DNA from: Engraulis encrasicolus
Taxonomy: Eukaryota > Chordata > Actinopteri > Clupeiformes > Engraulidae
Assembly (NCBI RefSeq): GCF_034702125.1
Contig: NC_085865.1
Span: 27,984,059 to 28,048,058 of the forward strand
Direction: 5' to 3'
DNA length: 64,000 nucleotides
Program-made: the position numbers and the translations under genes
Notes under the pieces: generated by a model
The model's input: only the letters and a program-made list of their open reading frames with translations
The model's database searches: none
What the model was told of the DNA's origin: nothing
Shown here: in pieces, positions 1 to 11,727 of the stretch
Position numbering within the stretch: position 1 is the first letter of the stretch
Layout of the letters: each line of letters starts with the position of its first letter

Positions 1-794
1 CGTAGAATACTTTTTTATTGATACAGAGGGGAATTAAAGTGTCAGACAGCTTATATAAATACACAATGCAAAACTCTATCCAATAAATCTCTTGTTAAAC
101 ACAGTGAATGTGGACACATAAGCATGTTAAGTCACTGAGGTCATGTGTGAGTCCATTCCCTAGTAGACATCATCCACACCATCACTGGATATTGCTGTAG
201 CGCAGATTTTCAAAGCTTGCGCTCAATCTTTTTGAAAATTCAAAAACAGTCAAACAGAGTTCATCAAGGCATCTAGGGCCACGGCCACTGTGGTTTTCAA
301 ACATTTGCCAAAATCAAAGCATTCATTTGCATACATTAGTGCTGATGTGATTTCTGTTTCTTTTTTTCTCCCACTAACCTCTCGGATGCACAAATGCAAA
401 TGGCTACAGTTGCCTCTGTTATCAGAGCTGGGCTGCTCCGCTCCATGCGGTGCCTGTTGAAGGTTACGGCTTGATCTTCCTGCTTTGGCCTCATCATGTA
501 GTATATGCATGAGCGATGATAACTGGCCTCCAGCGTTTGTCTCTCCTTAATTAGATGTATTTATTCTACGGCATACTCTGCTGTTCTTGCCTAAGCTCAC
601 CTGAAGCACCTCATCATCACCATGGCACTTTATTTGCCTGATCGGCACAAATAAATGATTTGTCCACCTTGTCACAAAAAGGACCTTTTTTGCTGATTGA
701 TACTATGTAGATTGTCAAAATTGATTGATGGAAGTGACGATGTGCCGGTCTGTTGACGTGTTGTTGTCATGAGCCAGAAACACATCGTTTGTAG
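1..794. other. no recognisable gene; flank upstream of LINE fragment
   Basis: AT-rich single-copy-looking DNA. A short minus-strand open frame at 250-510 has no recognisable domain and no splice or start context, so it is treated as chance. The LINE similarity to the right begins only around 850, and its frame is closed by a stop at 792-794. Confidence 0.5.
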
Positions 795-2867
795 CTCTGC
801 CAAGTCTGCACTTTATTCATTAAGTTATTTGACCAAATCCAGACAGTCAAACGACGCAAAGAAGACCTGCATGTAGTTTGGCTGGACCTGGCAAACGGCT
901 TCGGCTCTGTTCCTCACCAGCTCATCTCGTACGCCCTCAGCTTCTTCCATGTACCAGCATGCGTCCAGAACTTGGTAGCCACCTACTTTGACAACCTGTA
1001 TGTGTGCTACACAACCCGGGATATCTCAACCGACTGGCATCGGCTCGAGAAGGGGATAGCAATGGGATGCGCCATCTCTCCCATCCTCTTCACTGTGGCT
1101 TTTGAGATCCTCCTGATAGGCGGAAGACAGATGGTCCGAGGGGTCAGAGCAGAGACAGGCCAAAGACTTCCAGCCATGAGGTGCTATATGGATGACGTCA
1201 CCACCCTCCTCCAAACAGCAGCCTGCACAGCCAGACTCCTCAGACGGCTAGAAGAACTATTGGCCTGGGCTCGCATGAAAGTCAAGCCACCAAAATCTCG
1301 CAGCCTGTCGATCAGAAAAGGGAGCAGGAATGACAACATCATCTTCACTGTGGCTGGTGAAAGAATCCCCTTACTGGCAGAAGCACCTGTGAGAAGCCTT
1401 GGCAGAATGTACACCGCAGACCTCTCTGACAAGAACATGGCCTCAGCTATTACAGCCCAACTTCAGGAGGGCCTCCACAAGATCGACCAGTGCCCCCTAC
1501 CAGGGAAGTTCAAGGTGTGGTGTTACCAATTTACTCTGTACCACCGCCTAATGTGGCCCCTCAAATTGAGTGACATCACAATGACCACGGTCCTGAAGCT
1601 AGAGGCAAAGGCCAACAACTTCATCCGGAAGTGGCTCGGCCTTCCACGCTCTCTCTCCACCACGGCACTGTTTGGGAGAAACACCTTGCAGCTCCCACTG
1701 CAGTCCATCAGTCTAGGGTACAAAAAGGAGAAGGTGAGACTCCACTTCGAACTGAGAGACTCAATGGACCCGGCAATTCGAGCTGCCAACCCTCAGATTC
1801 GCACTGGACGGAAGTGGAATGCATCCCAAGCAGTTGCCCAGGCAGTGGAACGGCTGAAGCACCAGGAGATTGTTGGGGTCACACAATCAGGCAGGGCTGG
1901 CCTAGGATGGGCAGCAGCACCAAAGAACTGGTCCAAAGCTACCAGGAAGGAGAGGAAGGATCTTGTGATCTCTGAAGTTGCCAAAATGGAGGAGGAAACA
2001 TACAAGATCACAGCGGTGAGCCAGCAACAGCAAGGCAGATGGACTACATGGGAGGCTGTGCTAAATAGAACCATCACTTGGGCAGATTTGTGGAGAACTC
2101 CCCAGGCAAGACTGAGTTTCCGGATTAGGGCCACGTACGACACCTTACCGAGCCCGCGAAACCTCCTTACCTGGTTTGGCACAGAAGAACTCTGCCATCT
2201 CTGTAGTTCCCCAAGTCCAACCCTGAAGCATATCCTCTCCGGATGCAAGACAGCGCTGTCACATGGAAGATACCGGTGGCGGCATGACAAGGTCCTACGC
2301 AAGCTCGCAGAGATCCTGGAGGCCCGCAGACAGCAGGTGAACCGGACAGCAAACCTACCCACATCCCCGAGGTGGATCCAGTTTACCAGGCCGGGGTCAA
2401 CAGCACAGCGCACCAAGGGGACAGAGCGGTCACTCCTGTCACTGGGAGGTGAGTGGCAAATGGCAGCTGACCTCAGCCGCCAACTGAAATTCCCCTCAGA
2501 AATAACCATAACATCCTTGCGCCCAGACATCGTGCTCTGGTCAGCACCTGCCAAAGCCGTCATCATGGTAGAGCTGACAGTCCCATGGGAGGAGCACATG
2601 GAGTCCGCGTACGAACGGAAGAAGGACAAGTACGCGGAGCTGGCAGCAACATGCGCACAAGCTGGGTGGAAACCATTCACCTTCCCAGTGGAGGTTGGAT
2701 GCAGGGGTTTTACCGGGACATCCACACAGAGGCTACTAAGAACTCTGGGTGTCACAGGCGCTAACAGGAAGCGAGCTCTTCGTGACCTTGCAGAGGAGGC
2801 AGAGGAAGGGAGTTTCTGGCTATGGCTCAGAAGGAAGGATGGCACATGGGGGAAAGAAGGCTCTTGA
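795..2867 (+). CDS. RT / zinc knuckle / restriction-like endonuclease polyprotein fragment
   Basis: The frame is open from 795 (after a stop at 792-794) to TGA at 2865-2867. Similarity starts around 850, so no true start codon is present. Domains in order: RT motif A at 882-911 (LDLANGFGSV, catalytic Asp at 885); a QGxxxSP-like block near 1056-1085 (KGIAMGCAISP); the catalytic box YMDD at 1185-1196; a thumb and linker region; a CCHC knuckle at 2193-2246 with spacing C-x2-C-x8-H-x4-C; then a PD-(D/E)XK-like nuclease at 2520-2650 (PD at 2523, Glu at 2571 in VELTVPWE, and a Y-x2-K-x2-KY stretch). This order is that of R2-superclade LINEs, which nick target DNA and prime reverse transcription there. 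About 670 codons remain intact without a frameshift, which suggests a fairly young insertion, but without its N-terminus it cannot be autonomous. YMDD is less usual than the YADD or FADD of many LINEs. Confidence 0.85.
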   Translation, partial: LCQVCTLFIKLFDQIQTVKRRKEDLHVVWLDLANGFGSVPHQLISYALSFFHVPACVQNLVATYFDNLYVCYTTRDISTDWHRLEKGIAMGCAISPILFTVAFEILLIGGRQMVRGVRAETGQRLPAMRCYMDDVTTLLQTAACTARLLRRLEELLAWARMKVKPPKSRSLSIRKGSRNDNIIFTVAGERIPLLAEAPVRSLGRMYTADLSDKNMASAITAQLQEGLHKIDQCPLPGKFKVWCYQFTLYHRLMWPLKLSDITMTTVLKLEAKANNFIRKWLGLPRSLSTTALFGRNTLQLPLQSISLGYKKEKVRLHFELRDSMDPAIRAANPQIRTGRKWNASQAVAQAVERLKHQEIVGVTQSGRAGLGWAAAPKNWSKATRKERKDLVISEVAKMEEETYKITAVSQQQQGRWTTWEAVLNRTITWADLWRTPQARLSFRIRATYDTLPSPRNLLTWFGTEELCHLCSSPSPTLKHILSGCKTALSHGRYRWRHDKVLRKLAEILEARRQQVNRTANLPTSPRWIQFTRPGSTAQRTKGTERSLLSLGGEWQMAADLSRQLKFPSEITITSLRPDIVLWSAPAKAVIMVELTVPWEEHMESAYERKKDKYAELAATCAQAGWKPFTFPVEVGCRGFTGTSTQRLLRTLGVTGANRKRALRDLAEEAEEGSFWLWLRRKDGTWGKEGS

Positions 2868-3205
2868 GGGAGACGTTGGTATGCGGTCAGGCCTGTGCCT
2901 GACTCAGGGAGATGGACGTCCCTGCCATGCACAGTCCCCTGCGACTTGTTTCACACACAACGACAATAACACTGGGGTCAGAGAGTGGGGCGAACACAGA
3001 TCCTTCAGCAGGCTGCAGGGGGCGGCAGGGAGACGTCCCTGTCGTTGCTCCACCTCCCTATGATGTTCTGGGGGATAATGGAGCGAAACATCAGATGATG
3101 GGTGGCCCCCCAGCTGACGACCCTGCAGCCTGCCTGCAGTGGCACCGTCGGAGGTGCGTCAGGCAGAAATGCCAAGCAGGTGCGACCACCTGTGCTTACA
3201 TCTAG
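843..3205 (+). mobile_element. 5'-truncated R2-type (RLE-encoding) non-LTR retrotransposon
   Basis: This is the 3' part of a LINE that encodes a restriction-like endonuclease downstream of its reverse transcriptase. Recognisable coding sequence begins at about 850, just before RT motif A. The N-terminal DNA-binding region and the early RT motifs are missing, as expected from 5' truncation during target-primed reverse transcription. The coding part ends at 2867. About 340 bases of GC-richer sequence follow, to roughly 3205, and are taken as the 3' UTR. The 3' boundary is a guess from the change in base composition, because no poly(A) tail or target-site duplication is visible. Clade assignment (R2, Hero, NeSL or relatives) needs a phylogeny. 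Confidence 0.82.
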
Positions 3206-3654
3206 ATATAACAGATTTTAGCATAGCGTGATGTTAAGTATGTGGTATTTTCTGCAGCATTCTGAGCTATGTAATGGAAGTAGAGACATCCATATTTAGA
3301 TGTCTTTCTTTGGTAGAAACCCAGCACTATTCATTCAGCCTTCCACTTGTCTTTCTTTTCATGTGCAGTGCAGTTTTGTTGCTGCAGGTATTTGGCCCAT
3401 TGTGCCTTCACCTCTGACTTCCTCAAATAAACATGTCTAATCCTCACATGTCCAACCACACCACACCGGCTGGCAAAAAGACAAAAGCTCTTCACTCAAG
3501 CTGCAATCTTCACTCCAATTCAGAGGTTGAGTGAATTTTGACTGGAGTATACTCCAGGTTTGGCATGCAGTCTGTGCCGACTGTGGCTTGACTTCTTATA
3601 GATTAGCATGTGCTAATGTGTATCACGTTGAAGTGCCTCTCCTTCACTCTACAG
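3206..3654. other. no recognisable feature
   Basis: Mixed-composition DNA between the LINE 3' region and the next SINE. No open frame, tRNA-like box or repeat partner was seen. Confidence 0.4.
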
Positions 3655-3660
3655 AAGGGC

Positions 3661-3947
3661 AGTCATGGGTAAGCGATTAGGGCGTCAGACTTGTAGCCCA
3701 AAGGTTGCCGGTTCGACTCCCGAACCGCCAGGTTGATGGGGGGTGCAATCAACCAGAGCTCTCCCCCATCCTCCTCCATGACTGGGGTACCCTGAGCATG
3801 GTACTGTCCTGCCACACTGCTCCCGAGGGGCGCCATTGAGGGCTGCCCCCTTGCACGGGTGAGGCATAAATGCAATTTCGTTGTGTGCAGTGTGCAGTGT
3901 TCACTTGTGTGCTGTGTCACAATGACAATGGGAGTTGGAGTTTCCCA
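3661..3947 (+). mobile_element. tRNA-derived SINE, full-length-looking
   Basis: The 5' head is tRNA-like, with an A-box-like stretch at about 3667-3680 and a B-box, GGTTCGACTCC, near 3710. A SINE body follows and the tail ends in GACAATGGGAGTTGGAG. It is flanked by short direct repeats AAGGGC at 3655-3660 and 3948-3953, consistent with LINE-mediated insertion. Body and tail differ from the other SINEs in this window, so this is a separate family. It would be transcribed by RNA polymerase III and mobilised by a partner LINE. Confidence 0.82.
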
Positions 3948-3953
3948 AAGGGC

Positions 3954-4461
3954 TTTCTTTCTTTCAGAATCAGAGGAAGACGTGTGCACCCGCTGTGTTA
4001 TTTAAAGTAGCTAGTCTGTTTTACTTTAAAGTAAATACAGCGCCTGGGCTCCAGGATCACAGAGCAAGAGCACTGTGTGTGTATTTCCAGTTCTACTTGT
4101 ACATGTGTAGTTTCTTTTCTGCCAAAGACAGTGAGGGATTGCTGCGGCCGTGTCTAATATTTGTGGAGGTGAAAGTTCCTGTTTTTGAAGACCATCTGTT
4201 TTCCCTGATAAGTGATCTCTTTTTTTCTTTCTTCCCAGTAAGAGAGAGCATCTACCTCATACATCATGCCTCATATCAGTTACAGTGGAGAAGTTATTTG
4301 GGAAGTCTGCTACATTTTTAAAAATCAGGCTCCATGGAACTTCAGGGAATTAAAAAAAAATGAAAAGAAAAACAGGTATTTGGAAGGGGATCTCAGGTGT
4401 TAGGCATTTTAATCTTCAGAAAAATCATGTGGCAGATTCCAAATCAACCCAGAGTAACACC
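3954..4461. other. no recognisable feature
   Basis: Contains plus-strand open stretches (3935-4321 and 4360-4542) without domain similarity or gene context. Treated as chance or unrecognised repeat. Confidence 0.35.
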
Positions 4462-4671
4462 AGAGATTCTTTAAGTATAGAGATATGCCAACATAATAGG
4501 TTTCTATGGGCACCTAACGCGACCAGGTTCCGGTCTGCCTAAAGGGCCGTGTCATAATGCTCCTACAATGAATAGAACAGTCCTTAGGTCTGCCTAGGTC
4601 TGCCTAAGGGGGGCCATAATAGAACCAGGAAACAATGGGCCAATGGAACCTCTCTCTCTATACTCTCTCTG
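4462..4671 (+). repeat. interspersed repeat, arm 1 of a long-range inverted pair
   Basis: About 200 bases that recur in reverse complement at 59142-59346. Shared landmarks in order are GAGATATGCCAACATAATAGG, CCAGGTTCCGGTCTGCCTAA, ATGAATAGAACAGTCCTTAG and GAAACAATGGGCCAATGGAAC. The copies are close to identical, with a few substitutions and a short indel. The inner part is itself near-palindromic around the reiterated AGGTCTGCCT. No superfamily could be assigned. Confidence 0.75.
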
Positions 4672-4982
4672 GTAACACTCCTGAAGTCTGAAAATCACAT
4701 TAGAATTTCACATTTCATATCGCGGAGCAGCAGATAATTATCGGCCCATCATCATAACTCAACCACCAATTACAAATGAATTGCATTAGTCAACTGACGT
4801 CTGTACCCCCAAAAAACGTCTTTGACCCATATATAGTATATTGTCAGTTTTAGTGTATACACAGTATACATATATACGTATATCGTCAGTCAGTGACGCC
4901 TTGTTGTTATACAGGAGGACTAATGCAGAGTCCTTATTAAACTTGGGGCTGAGAAAGATTGTGTGACCTTCCAGGCTCTGGA

Positions 4983-4984
<2 letters not shown>

Positions 4985-5061
<77 letters not shown>
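4985..5061 (+). repeat. (GT)n microsatellite
   Basis: Uninterrupted GT dinucleotide tract of about 75 bases. The long Thr-His and Cys-Val frames it creates on either strand are not genes. Confidence 0.97.
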
Positions 5062-5323
5062 TGTTCTGGACTTCTGTCTGTGCGTGAACGAGTGTGACTT
5101 CCACTGTCTGACAGTGCTGTGTGTTGGTGGCCACTGACAGTAAAATAGTTCAGCAGGTCTCCCCCTATTAGTCAGAGCTGACAGGACCCCATCTGTGGGA
5201 CACAGGTCAGCAAATTTGTGCTGTAAACTACACCATAGAGAGAGAGACTCAGCTGGACAGGGTGTGTGTGTGTTTGAGTGTGTGCCTGTGTCTACGCGTC
5301 TGTGTACTGTATATAAGTGTCTG

Positions 5324-5326
<3 letters not shown>

Positions 5327-5364
<38 letters not shown>

Positions 5365-5423
5365 GTGTGCGCGCATCTGTGTGTGTGTGTCTGTGTGTGT
5401 GTGTCTGTGTGTGTGTGCGTGCG
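5327..5423 (+). repeat. interrupted (GT)n microsatellite
   Basis: GT-rich tract broken by GC and CT steps, with another TG-rich stretch just upstream at 5263-5290. Confidence 0.92.
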
Positions 5424-8344
5424 TACACTCACACTGGTGTCCTCGTTAGGATGAGGGTCATGGTCAAAGACTTCGAGTGAGGTCACAGCATTGTCAGTGA
5501 GCTACCTGTACTGTATTGATGGGAGGTCAGAGCATGCTGGCTAAATGTCCTGTTAGCAAGAGGGGGTAGAGGATTATAACAACGCCAACTTCAAGTACCT
5601 TGTGCGACAGTGACCATTAGGATCACTGTGGGTGTCACAGGTGACAGCACTGATTCAATGCCACACACAGGGGCCAGAGTCTCTCTTGAACCACTATACT
5701 AGCCGTCTCATGTCTTCATGTCTCCCAATGTCTAAGCTTGTCTCAGGGGACTTAAAACCTTCCAATGTTAATTTTTACCAAACAGTGTATAACTAATATA
5801 ACCTTAACTAGAATTAGGCTATGTGAATATTTTCATATGTTGAATTCATTGTAGTAAAAGGAATGTTCTGACTCAATTCACAAGCTCCAAATGGAAGAGC
5901 TTTTATAACAACAGCTAATTTGACGTTCATAGTAAAAACATCATGCATGAGGGGGTGGCTTAGAGATGGCTAACATAATGTGCAATATTGCCAGAGAAAG
6001 AAGTCCTCCCTACCTACTCATCTTCCCTTCCAGTCATATTGGCATGTGTGTGAGTGTGTGGGCTGAAACTGTTTCCACTTTTCATGGAAGTGATTGATGC
6101 CCTGTCGTCCAGTTAAAGCTCCCCAAGGCTAGAGAAGTACGAGGAGGGAGCATGACTGTCAAGTAGTCAAGGTCACCTTCACTTGTGAAGACGCCAAGGA
6201 GATAGCAAAAAAATAGCACTGAAAGACAAAATGAAAAGAAATGGAGAGGGGGAAGGATAGAGAATAAATGAAAATATGTGGAAGGGGAAAGAATAAGACG
6301 TATATAGGCAAAAGAAAGTGCATGCTTAGTTAAAGATGACTGTAAAAATATTGACTGCTGATAAATGTAAATACCTGAGACATTACTAAGTGCTCAGAGC
6401 TCTCATTCGCTTGTGGTTTATAACTGTATTGATTTGCAGGATTTACCTCAATCCCATGAATAGCCCATGAAATTAACTCCATACCCATGTGGCCTTGTTG
6501 ACCTCTGGTTTTCATGTGACCCGTTTCTGCAATAAAAAGAGAGACTATTGGAGTTCTCCTAATAACCAACAAATCTTCTGCAATGCCTTTTTATTGCTTT
6601 TTTGAAATTGTAAATGTCCAATAATACATCAGGACAATGGCTTATACTACTGTATGTTTTGCAAAATGACAGAGGCAGAGAACTGAACACAGAAAACTGC
6701 ATGAAGGTCTCATGTCATGGCACAGTATTTTCTATTTTACATAAATATTGTCTTGTGGTAATGCGGTTATCAGAAATGAGAAATGGACATATGATTCCAT
6801 GTTTATAAACTCCCTGCCGTCACAAGCTCCAAGAATAAGAAGCAATTTAATACAAAACATAGTGGGTGACAAGCCTCAATTGGTCCATGGAATGACTTCA
6901 AGCATGCACAATAGGCCTACAGTTTTGGCTCTACACATAGGCCTATGCCACCTGCTTAAACCATATGGATTGTTAGGAGCTACAGCTATAGCCAAAATAG
7001 CTCTCTCACTGCTGTTACCCTGACAAAAATAAAAGGAAACACCTGTTTTAAATGTAACACCTTTCCTCTTTTCACATTCTCAGATTTTTTTGTGTGTGTC
7101 TTCTTTTCTATGGGATTCGTTGGAAATCACATCCCTGGCTCCCCCCATTTCATTCTTGCTCCTCAATGGACACTTCTAAGATCCCTCTTCCTAGCAGAAT
7201 GGAATTCAAAGGGGAACGTGCGAGGAGAGCTTATCTGATGGAAGGAATGTAATGGCTTTGAACAGAAACGCTGACATGATCATTAAATCGCTGAACAGGG
7301 AAACGAACATGGTCGAGGAGCGTTCATACCTCTGCTTCAGTCAGTCACTGGTGGCATAAATGATTGTACAAAGCCCTTTGATTCAAAATGCTCAGCTTGC
7401 ATTTTTTCCCCTCCCTTGGATGTTATAGGTTGTTATCATGATCTCTCCACCGTTATCATCCGGTCCTTTCTGTCAATCTTCTAGTCATGAAGAGAGGCCC
7501 AGAGGCGCTCTTCTGTACTCCTGAAAGTCATCCTACAGAACTTTGGAAACTATAGGAAAGGGTGTGTTTTCTTTCAGTTGGGGTCTATTTCAGTAAGCTT
7601 CTGTTGCCAATTTTGACTTTTTCTTTGGGGGATTTTTCAGAAGTTACGGGTTTCCTCAAGTGCCACTTAAGAACTTCAGTACAGCTGACACACAAAGTGC
7701 AACTTCAGTACTACATACACATAAACCACAGTGGATTTTTTTTACTATTTAACTTATCTTTGCCTTAAATTGCTTGTGTTAAATATAACATGAGTGTGTC
7801 TGCCCACTGAACTCAGATAAGCCTCATTTTGATGCTGTTGCTTTCTTGTCTAGACTGATTTGGATCTCCCTCTCTTCTTCGTTGAGGAAAGGTTAGAAAG
7901 GCAGCGCCACACCTGAACACTGTGATCATCATTACAAACATGGTGAGAATGACAATCACACATTACAGAGGATGTTGCCACCTCTACTTTTTTCCACCTC
8001 TACTTCTATGCATCAGACAACTTCGATTCAATACATTTCAAGCAGCAAAAAAGTATCAACCAGCGCCAACAACATCAATGTACACCTCACTGTTTTTTTT
8101 TTTTAAATAGAAACCGACAGTCTTTTTTCCAGTTTCGCTTCAAAAACTGACGTCATGGTGAAAATGGCTAACACATCTGCAGTAAACATTAACAGAGTGA
8201 AAACAAGAATGCACAATTAAAACCCATTTGCATTTATTCCAGTGCAATTGGTAGGCTATAAAATGAAAGAGTTATGTGGACAGTGAAAATGAAAACTTGA
8301 TTGAAATAAAAGAGAGAACAATGTACACCAAGAGAGGGGTAAAA
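5424..8344. other. gene-free interval, nothing assigned
   Basis: About 2.9 kb of AT-rich DNA with only short, unsupported open frames. A palindromic word AGGCCTA occurs twice near 6912-6945. No repeat partner elsewhere in the window and no convincing splice-site-bounded exon was seen. Confidence 0.4.
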
Positions 8345-8412
8345 GTCCTAAAATAGCTCAGTGGCAACGCTTTGAATCCGTTCAGATCCATTAAGCCATG
8401 GTCGAGCCAGCT
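8345..8412 (+). repeat. possible tRNA-like SINE head (relic)
   Basis: TAGCTCAGTGG at about 8353 matches the tRNA A-box consensus, and GGTCGAGCC at about 8400 resembles a B-box at plausible spacing. No cloverleaf or SINE body is evident, so this may be chance. Confidence 0.28.
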
Positions 8413-8907
8413 CTGCCTGACCTTTCCTAGAAAGGTTATATTTGCTGCAACTTACATGACAACATTGTTCTTCCAACTGAGACGACATTCAGAACATAAG
8501 CGATACACTTAACCTCACGTAAAGGCCACACTGTATCATTAGCCCTAGCCAAGTGGAACAACAGTGATCATTCTGTTCTGGTACCATTTTCCAGTGTTGG
8601 GTTGTTGTATGTCAGCAGAAAATAACCTCAAAGGAAAGTCCAGCAGTGCATAGTGTGTGTAATCCTCTTCCTAGATATTGCTGCCAAGAGGTTAAATAGT
8701 GGAAGGTGTTGATGTGGGATGGGAACTATTTCTCATTTCCTTGTGTGGCGAATGTCAGTTTCAACATAAATCGATAACATATTTTGGCTTACACCTATAA
8801 TAAGTGGACCACTCTCTTTAACTACCGTATGATAACAGTTAAGATAGCCCTGCTATTTTGAGACATGAGCAGCGAGTTGTTCATATGTACGGCACTACAC
8901 ATGGGCC

Positions 8908-9133
8908 CAATGTTGCCAGATGTGTATGATCAAATCCTGCCCAAAAGGTTCTCAAAAACCGCCAAAATGTGCTAAATTCCGCCCAATTTAAACAAATTGC
9001 ATTTATTTCTATGGGCATACAACTGCAGGGAAAAAAACGCTAAATGGCCAATTTTTCCCGTTTTTATTCGCAGACCAGACCACCATCCCAAGCAGCCCAA
9101 TTGGGTGGGTAACCGCCCAATCTGGCAACACTG
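8908..9133. mobile_element. hAT-type MITE, 226 bp
   Basis: The terminal inverted repeats are CAATGTTGCCAGAT at the left and the reverse complement of CAGTGTTGCCAGATT at the right. The flanks are CATGGGCC (8900-8907) and CATGGACC (9134-9141), an 8-base target duplication with one mismatch, as expected for hAT transposition. The interior has no transposase coding sequence, so it would have depended on an autonomous hAT element. Confidence 0.82.
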
Positions 9134-9141
9134 CATGGACC

Positions 9142-10205
9142 TGCTGCTCCAGGCTCTAGAAGGGGAGAAAGAAAGCACCATCTTACCACTTAAACATAAA
9201 GCCCCGCTGTGGTCCGGTGATGAATATGTATGGCGTCTGATGCATAGCACTTGTCAGTCATAGACACACTAATTTGGTTTTGTATTAGGGAGGTGTTTGG
9301 AGCATGGACTGTGATAAAAGGTTGTGGAAAATTAGATTCCTCGGGAGGACTGTTCTAAATATGGACACACATCATTTCCATCCCATTACATTTGCTGCTT
9401 TGCGGTGAAAAGGTAAGTCCTCGCCGATTCACGGACATGGGTGCACCGCAGAGGTGGAAAAAAAACCCTGCTTCACACATTTCATTCTTTTTTATTATCC
9501 AGTACATGGTCTCTTAACATTTGGGCTGGGATTTAACATATTTTTCAGGTTCTGCTGAAGAGCAATGCATGCATCAATGAGATCAAGATATTGGTGTGAC
9601 GGAAGAAATACACATATTTTGATTCATTTAAATGTGTGCTCCTTTATTGGCTATGCGCCAAGTAGAATATTTTCCCCATATTTACTTAGAGAGGCTCACA
9701 TGGAGGGGGACATCGGGGAGGGGTTTAAATGTCTCAGGTGTGCCTTTAAAAAAAAGTGTAAGAGTTTACTTTTCCTTCCATTTTTCATTTTTTACATTAT
9801 TAGATAGAAAGAAAATCAGTCACATGCATGATTCAATCAAAGAAGTAACTGCTCAGATGCAATTAACTTGAAAAAAATAAAATATTGCAGATATAAAGGA
9901 GCCCAATGGCTTCATCCTAGCTTGTTTGACCTCCGTGACCCAGCTCAATGACACTTTTAGTGCATCACATGAGGGTTGGGTTTTATTAGTCACAGGCCTA
10001 ATGACTTTCGGAAGAACCTCCATACAATATTACAACGACTGAAATGAAGCCAGTTATCAGTGATATTCATGCTCTAATGAGGGTGTATCCTTTTTACTCG
10101 GCGGAGCCATTAAGCGATGTCATGACCATCAACTTAGTTTCACCCTGACTTTGAAGTGCCTTTGGACCATCAGAAGCATACCGAGAGGGGAAGAGCCTCC
10201 TGAAG
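9142..10205. other. gene-free interval with possible conserved non-coding DNA
   Basis: No gene recognised. The segment at about 9960-10150 is unusually non-repetitive and rich in TAAT-type homeodomain core motifs, which is typical of vertebrate conserved non-coding elements. Only comparison with other fish genomes could show this. Confidence 0.3.
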
Positions 10206-10282
10206 GTGAGAGAGAAAGCAGAGAGAGAGAAAAGGGGAGGGAGAGTGAGAGAGAGAGGGAGGCAGGGAGGGAGAGGGAGGGG
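10206..10282 (+). repeat. GA-rich low-complexity tract
   Basis: Purine-only strand dominated by GAGA and GGGA words, imperfect. Confidence 0.85.
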
Positions 10283-11339
10283 CGCTCATTTTGTACTGTT
10301 GGTGCCGACAGATCCCTTTGCCCTTTTCATATAGTCTATTTACAGAGTGACTTCTCGCTTTGACTTTTTAGGTGTCTGGTAAGGACCTTTTTGAGATGGA
10401 TTAGGGGGGCAACACACTTTTAGAGAGGATGACACATGTTTGGTCTTTTGATCAACGGAGGAAGATAGGTCACCAGCTTAGGTCAAATGCCAGAGTAAAA
10501 GTTAAGTCTACAGTGAGTTATGATCTTTAAACATTACTCTGAAACGAATCAGCAGATAAAATCAGCCATAATTATCCTAAACAATGTATGCCTGTAGTGT
10601 TTTTCCCTCAGGCCACATGGGCATTCTCTGACTTACCATTAATTCATTTTGACCCAAACAAATATCAATACGTAATAAGGTTAAGAACCAGTGCACTACA
10701 GGATGCGAGACTCACGATTGCCCTGCGATTGAGCAAGAAATCGGCCCGACTCTCAAAAAGTCGAGCGAGTGCCAAATCGAGGCAAAAGTCGCACAGTGTA
10801 ACCCTGCCTTAAGGCTGTGGTAATGGGATTAATAATCTTCTCATCTAAGCCCTGTCAGGCAAAGAATATACATCTCTAACAAGGAGCGACAGTCAGGTCT
10901 TTTATGGGAAACAGTCAATAAGGGGCGTTTCGAGTCAGTTTTGAGTCAAATCCGCCATTCTGGAATGAACAGGTAGTCACATACGCCACTCTGTTATGAC
11001 CAGTAGCCATAGCAACGTTCATAGGAAAGACCGCAGTTATATCGATGTAGTTTTACCTTATTATGTCGAAATCCTGCACACATTCCCAATGCATTCCAAT
11101 GTAATTTGTCCGATATTCATTTCATAATGGCGGCCGCGGACGAAAAATCATGGGGCCAAATGCTGCAATGGATGTTGTATTGAGTGTCAACCTCTTGCTA
11201 TATCCACCTTCTTTGTGTCAGGTCTGAATCTTACAACAGTAGGCCTTGAGCCAGAACCCAAAAATTGACCTCTCGCAATCGAACGGGTGGGCAAGTTCTA
11301 ATCTGTTTTTTTGACTTCTTGGACATCTCAAGTAAACAT
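10283..11339. other. no recognisable gene; possible repeat remnant
   Basis: A GC-richer patch at about 10700-10812, rich in TCG words and ending in GCACAGTGTAACCCTGCC, looks like a decayed transposon end but has no partner here. The rest is unassigned. Confidence 0.3.
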
Positions 11340-11620
11340 TTTGGCATGATAACCATTGCAAACAGGTAGCTTTTTGGTAGTTATCATGTGTTGAAATGGT
11401 GCACCAGTAAAATGGAAATGTGAAAATCGGTATTGTGGTTCTTTACTATTATGTAGTTTGTTGACCACACAGGGTGCTTGAATTACCTCAGGGATGCTTT
11501 CCCTTCTATTAAGACCCTACAGGGGTTGTTAGACCACACTAATAGGCCTAATAGAATCACCTCAGCAATGTGTGAATGACAAAATGTGATAAAAAGGATA
11601 ACATAAGAAATCCGATTTTT
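11340..11620 (+). repeat. direct duplication, copy 1
   Basis: About 280 bases repeated in the same orientation at 11728-12000. Shared blocks are GGCATGATAACCATTGCAAA, TTGTTGACCACACAGGGTGC and CCTAATAGAATCACCT. The copies are clearly diverged by substitutions and small indels, so the duplication is old. No coding content is recognised. Confidence 0.82.
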
Positions 11621-11727
11621 TTTTTTTTTTAAACTTTTTTACTTTTACCCCCAACAGCAAAACAACACCAAAAAACATAATGAACAAACACATACTAACA
11701 TGTGATAACCATATACTGTACATTAAT

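Noticed and set aside
1793..2932. 379-codon minus-strand frame opposite the LINE polyprotein
   Set aside because: It is antisense to a frame with clear RT, zinc-knuckle and nuclease motifs, and itself has no domain. It is a shadow.
8345..8412. True tRNA gene
   Set aside because: A-box and B-box-like words are present, but the flanking halves do not form acceptor or anticodon stems by eye and there is no T-run terminator. At most a SINE relic.
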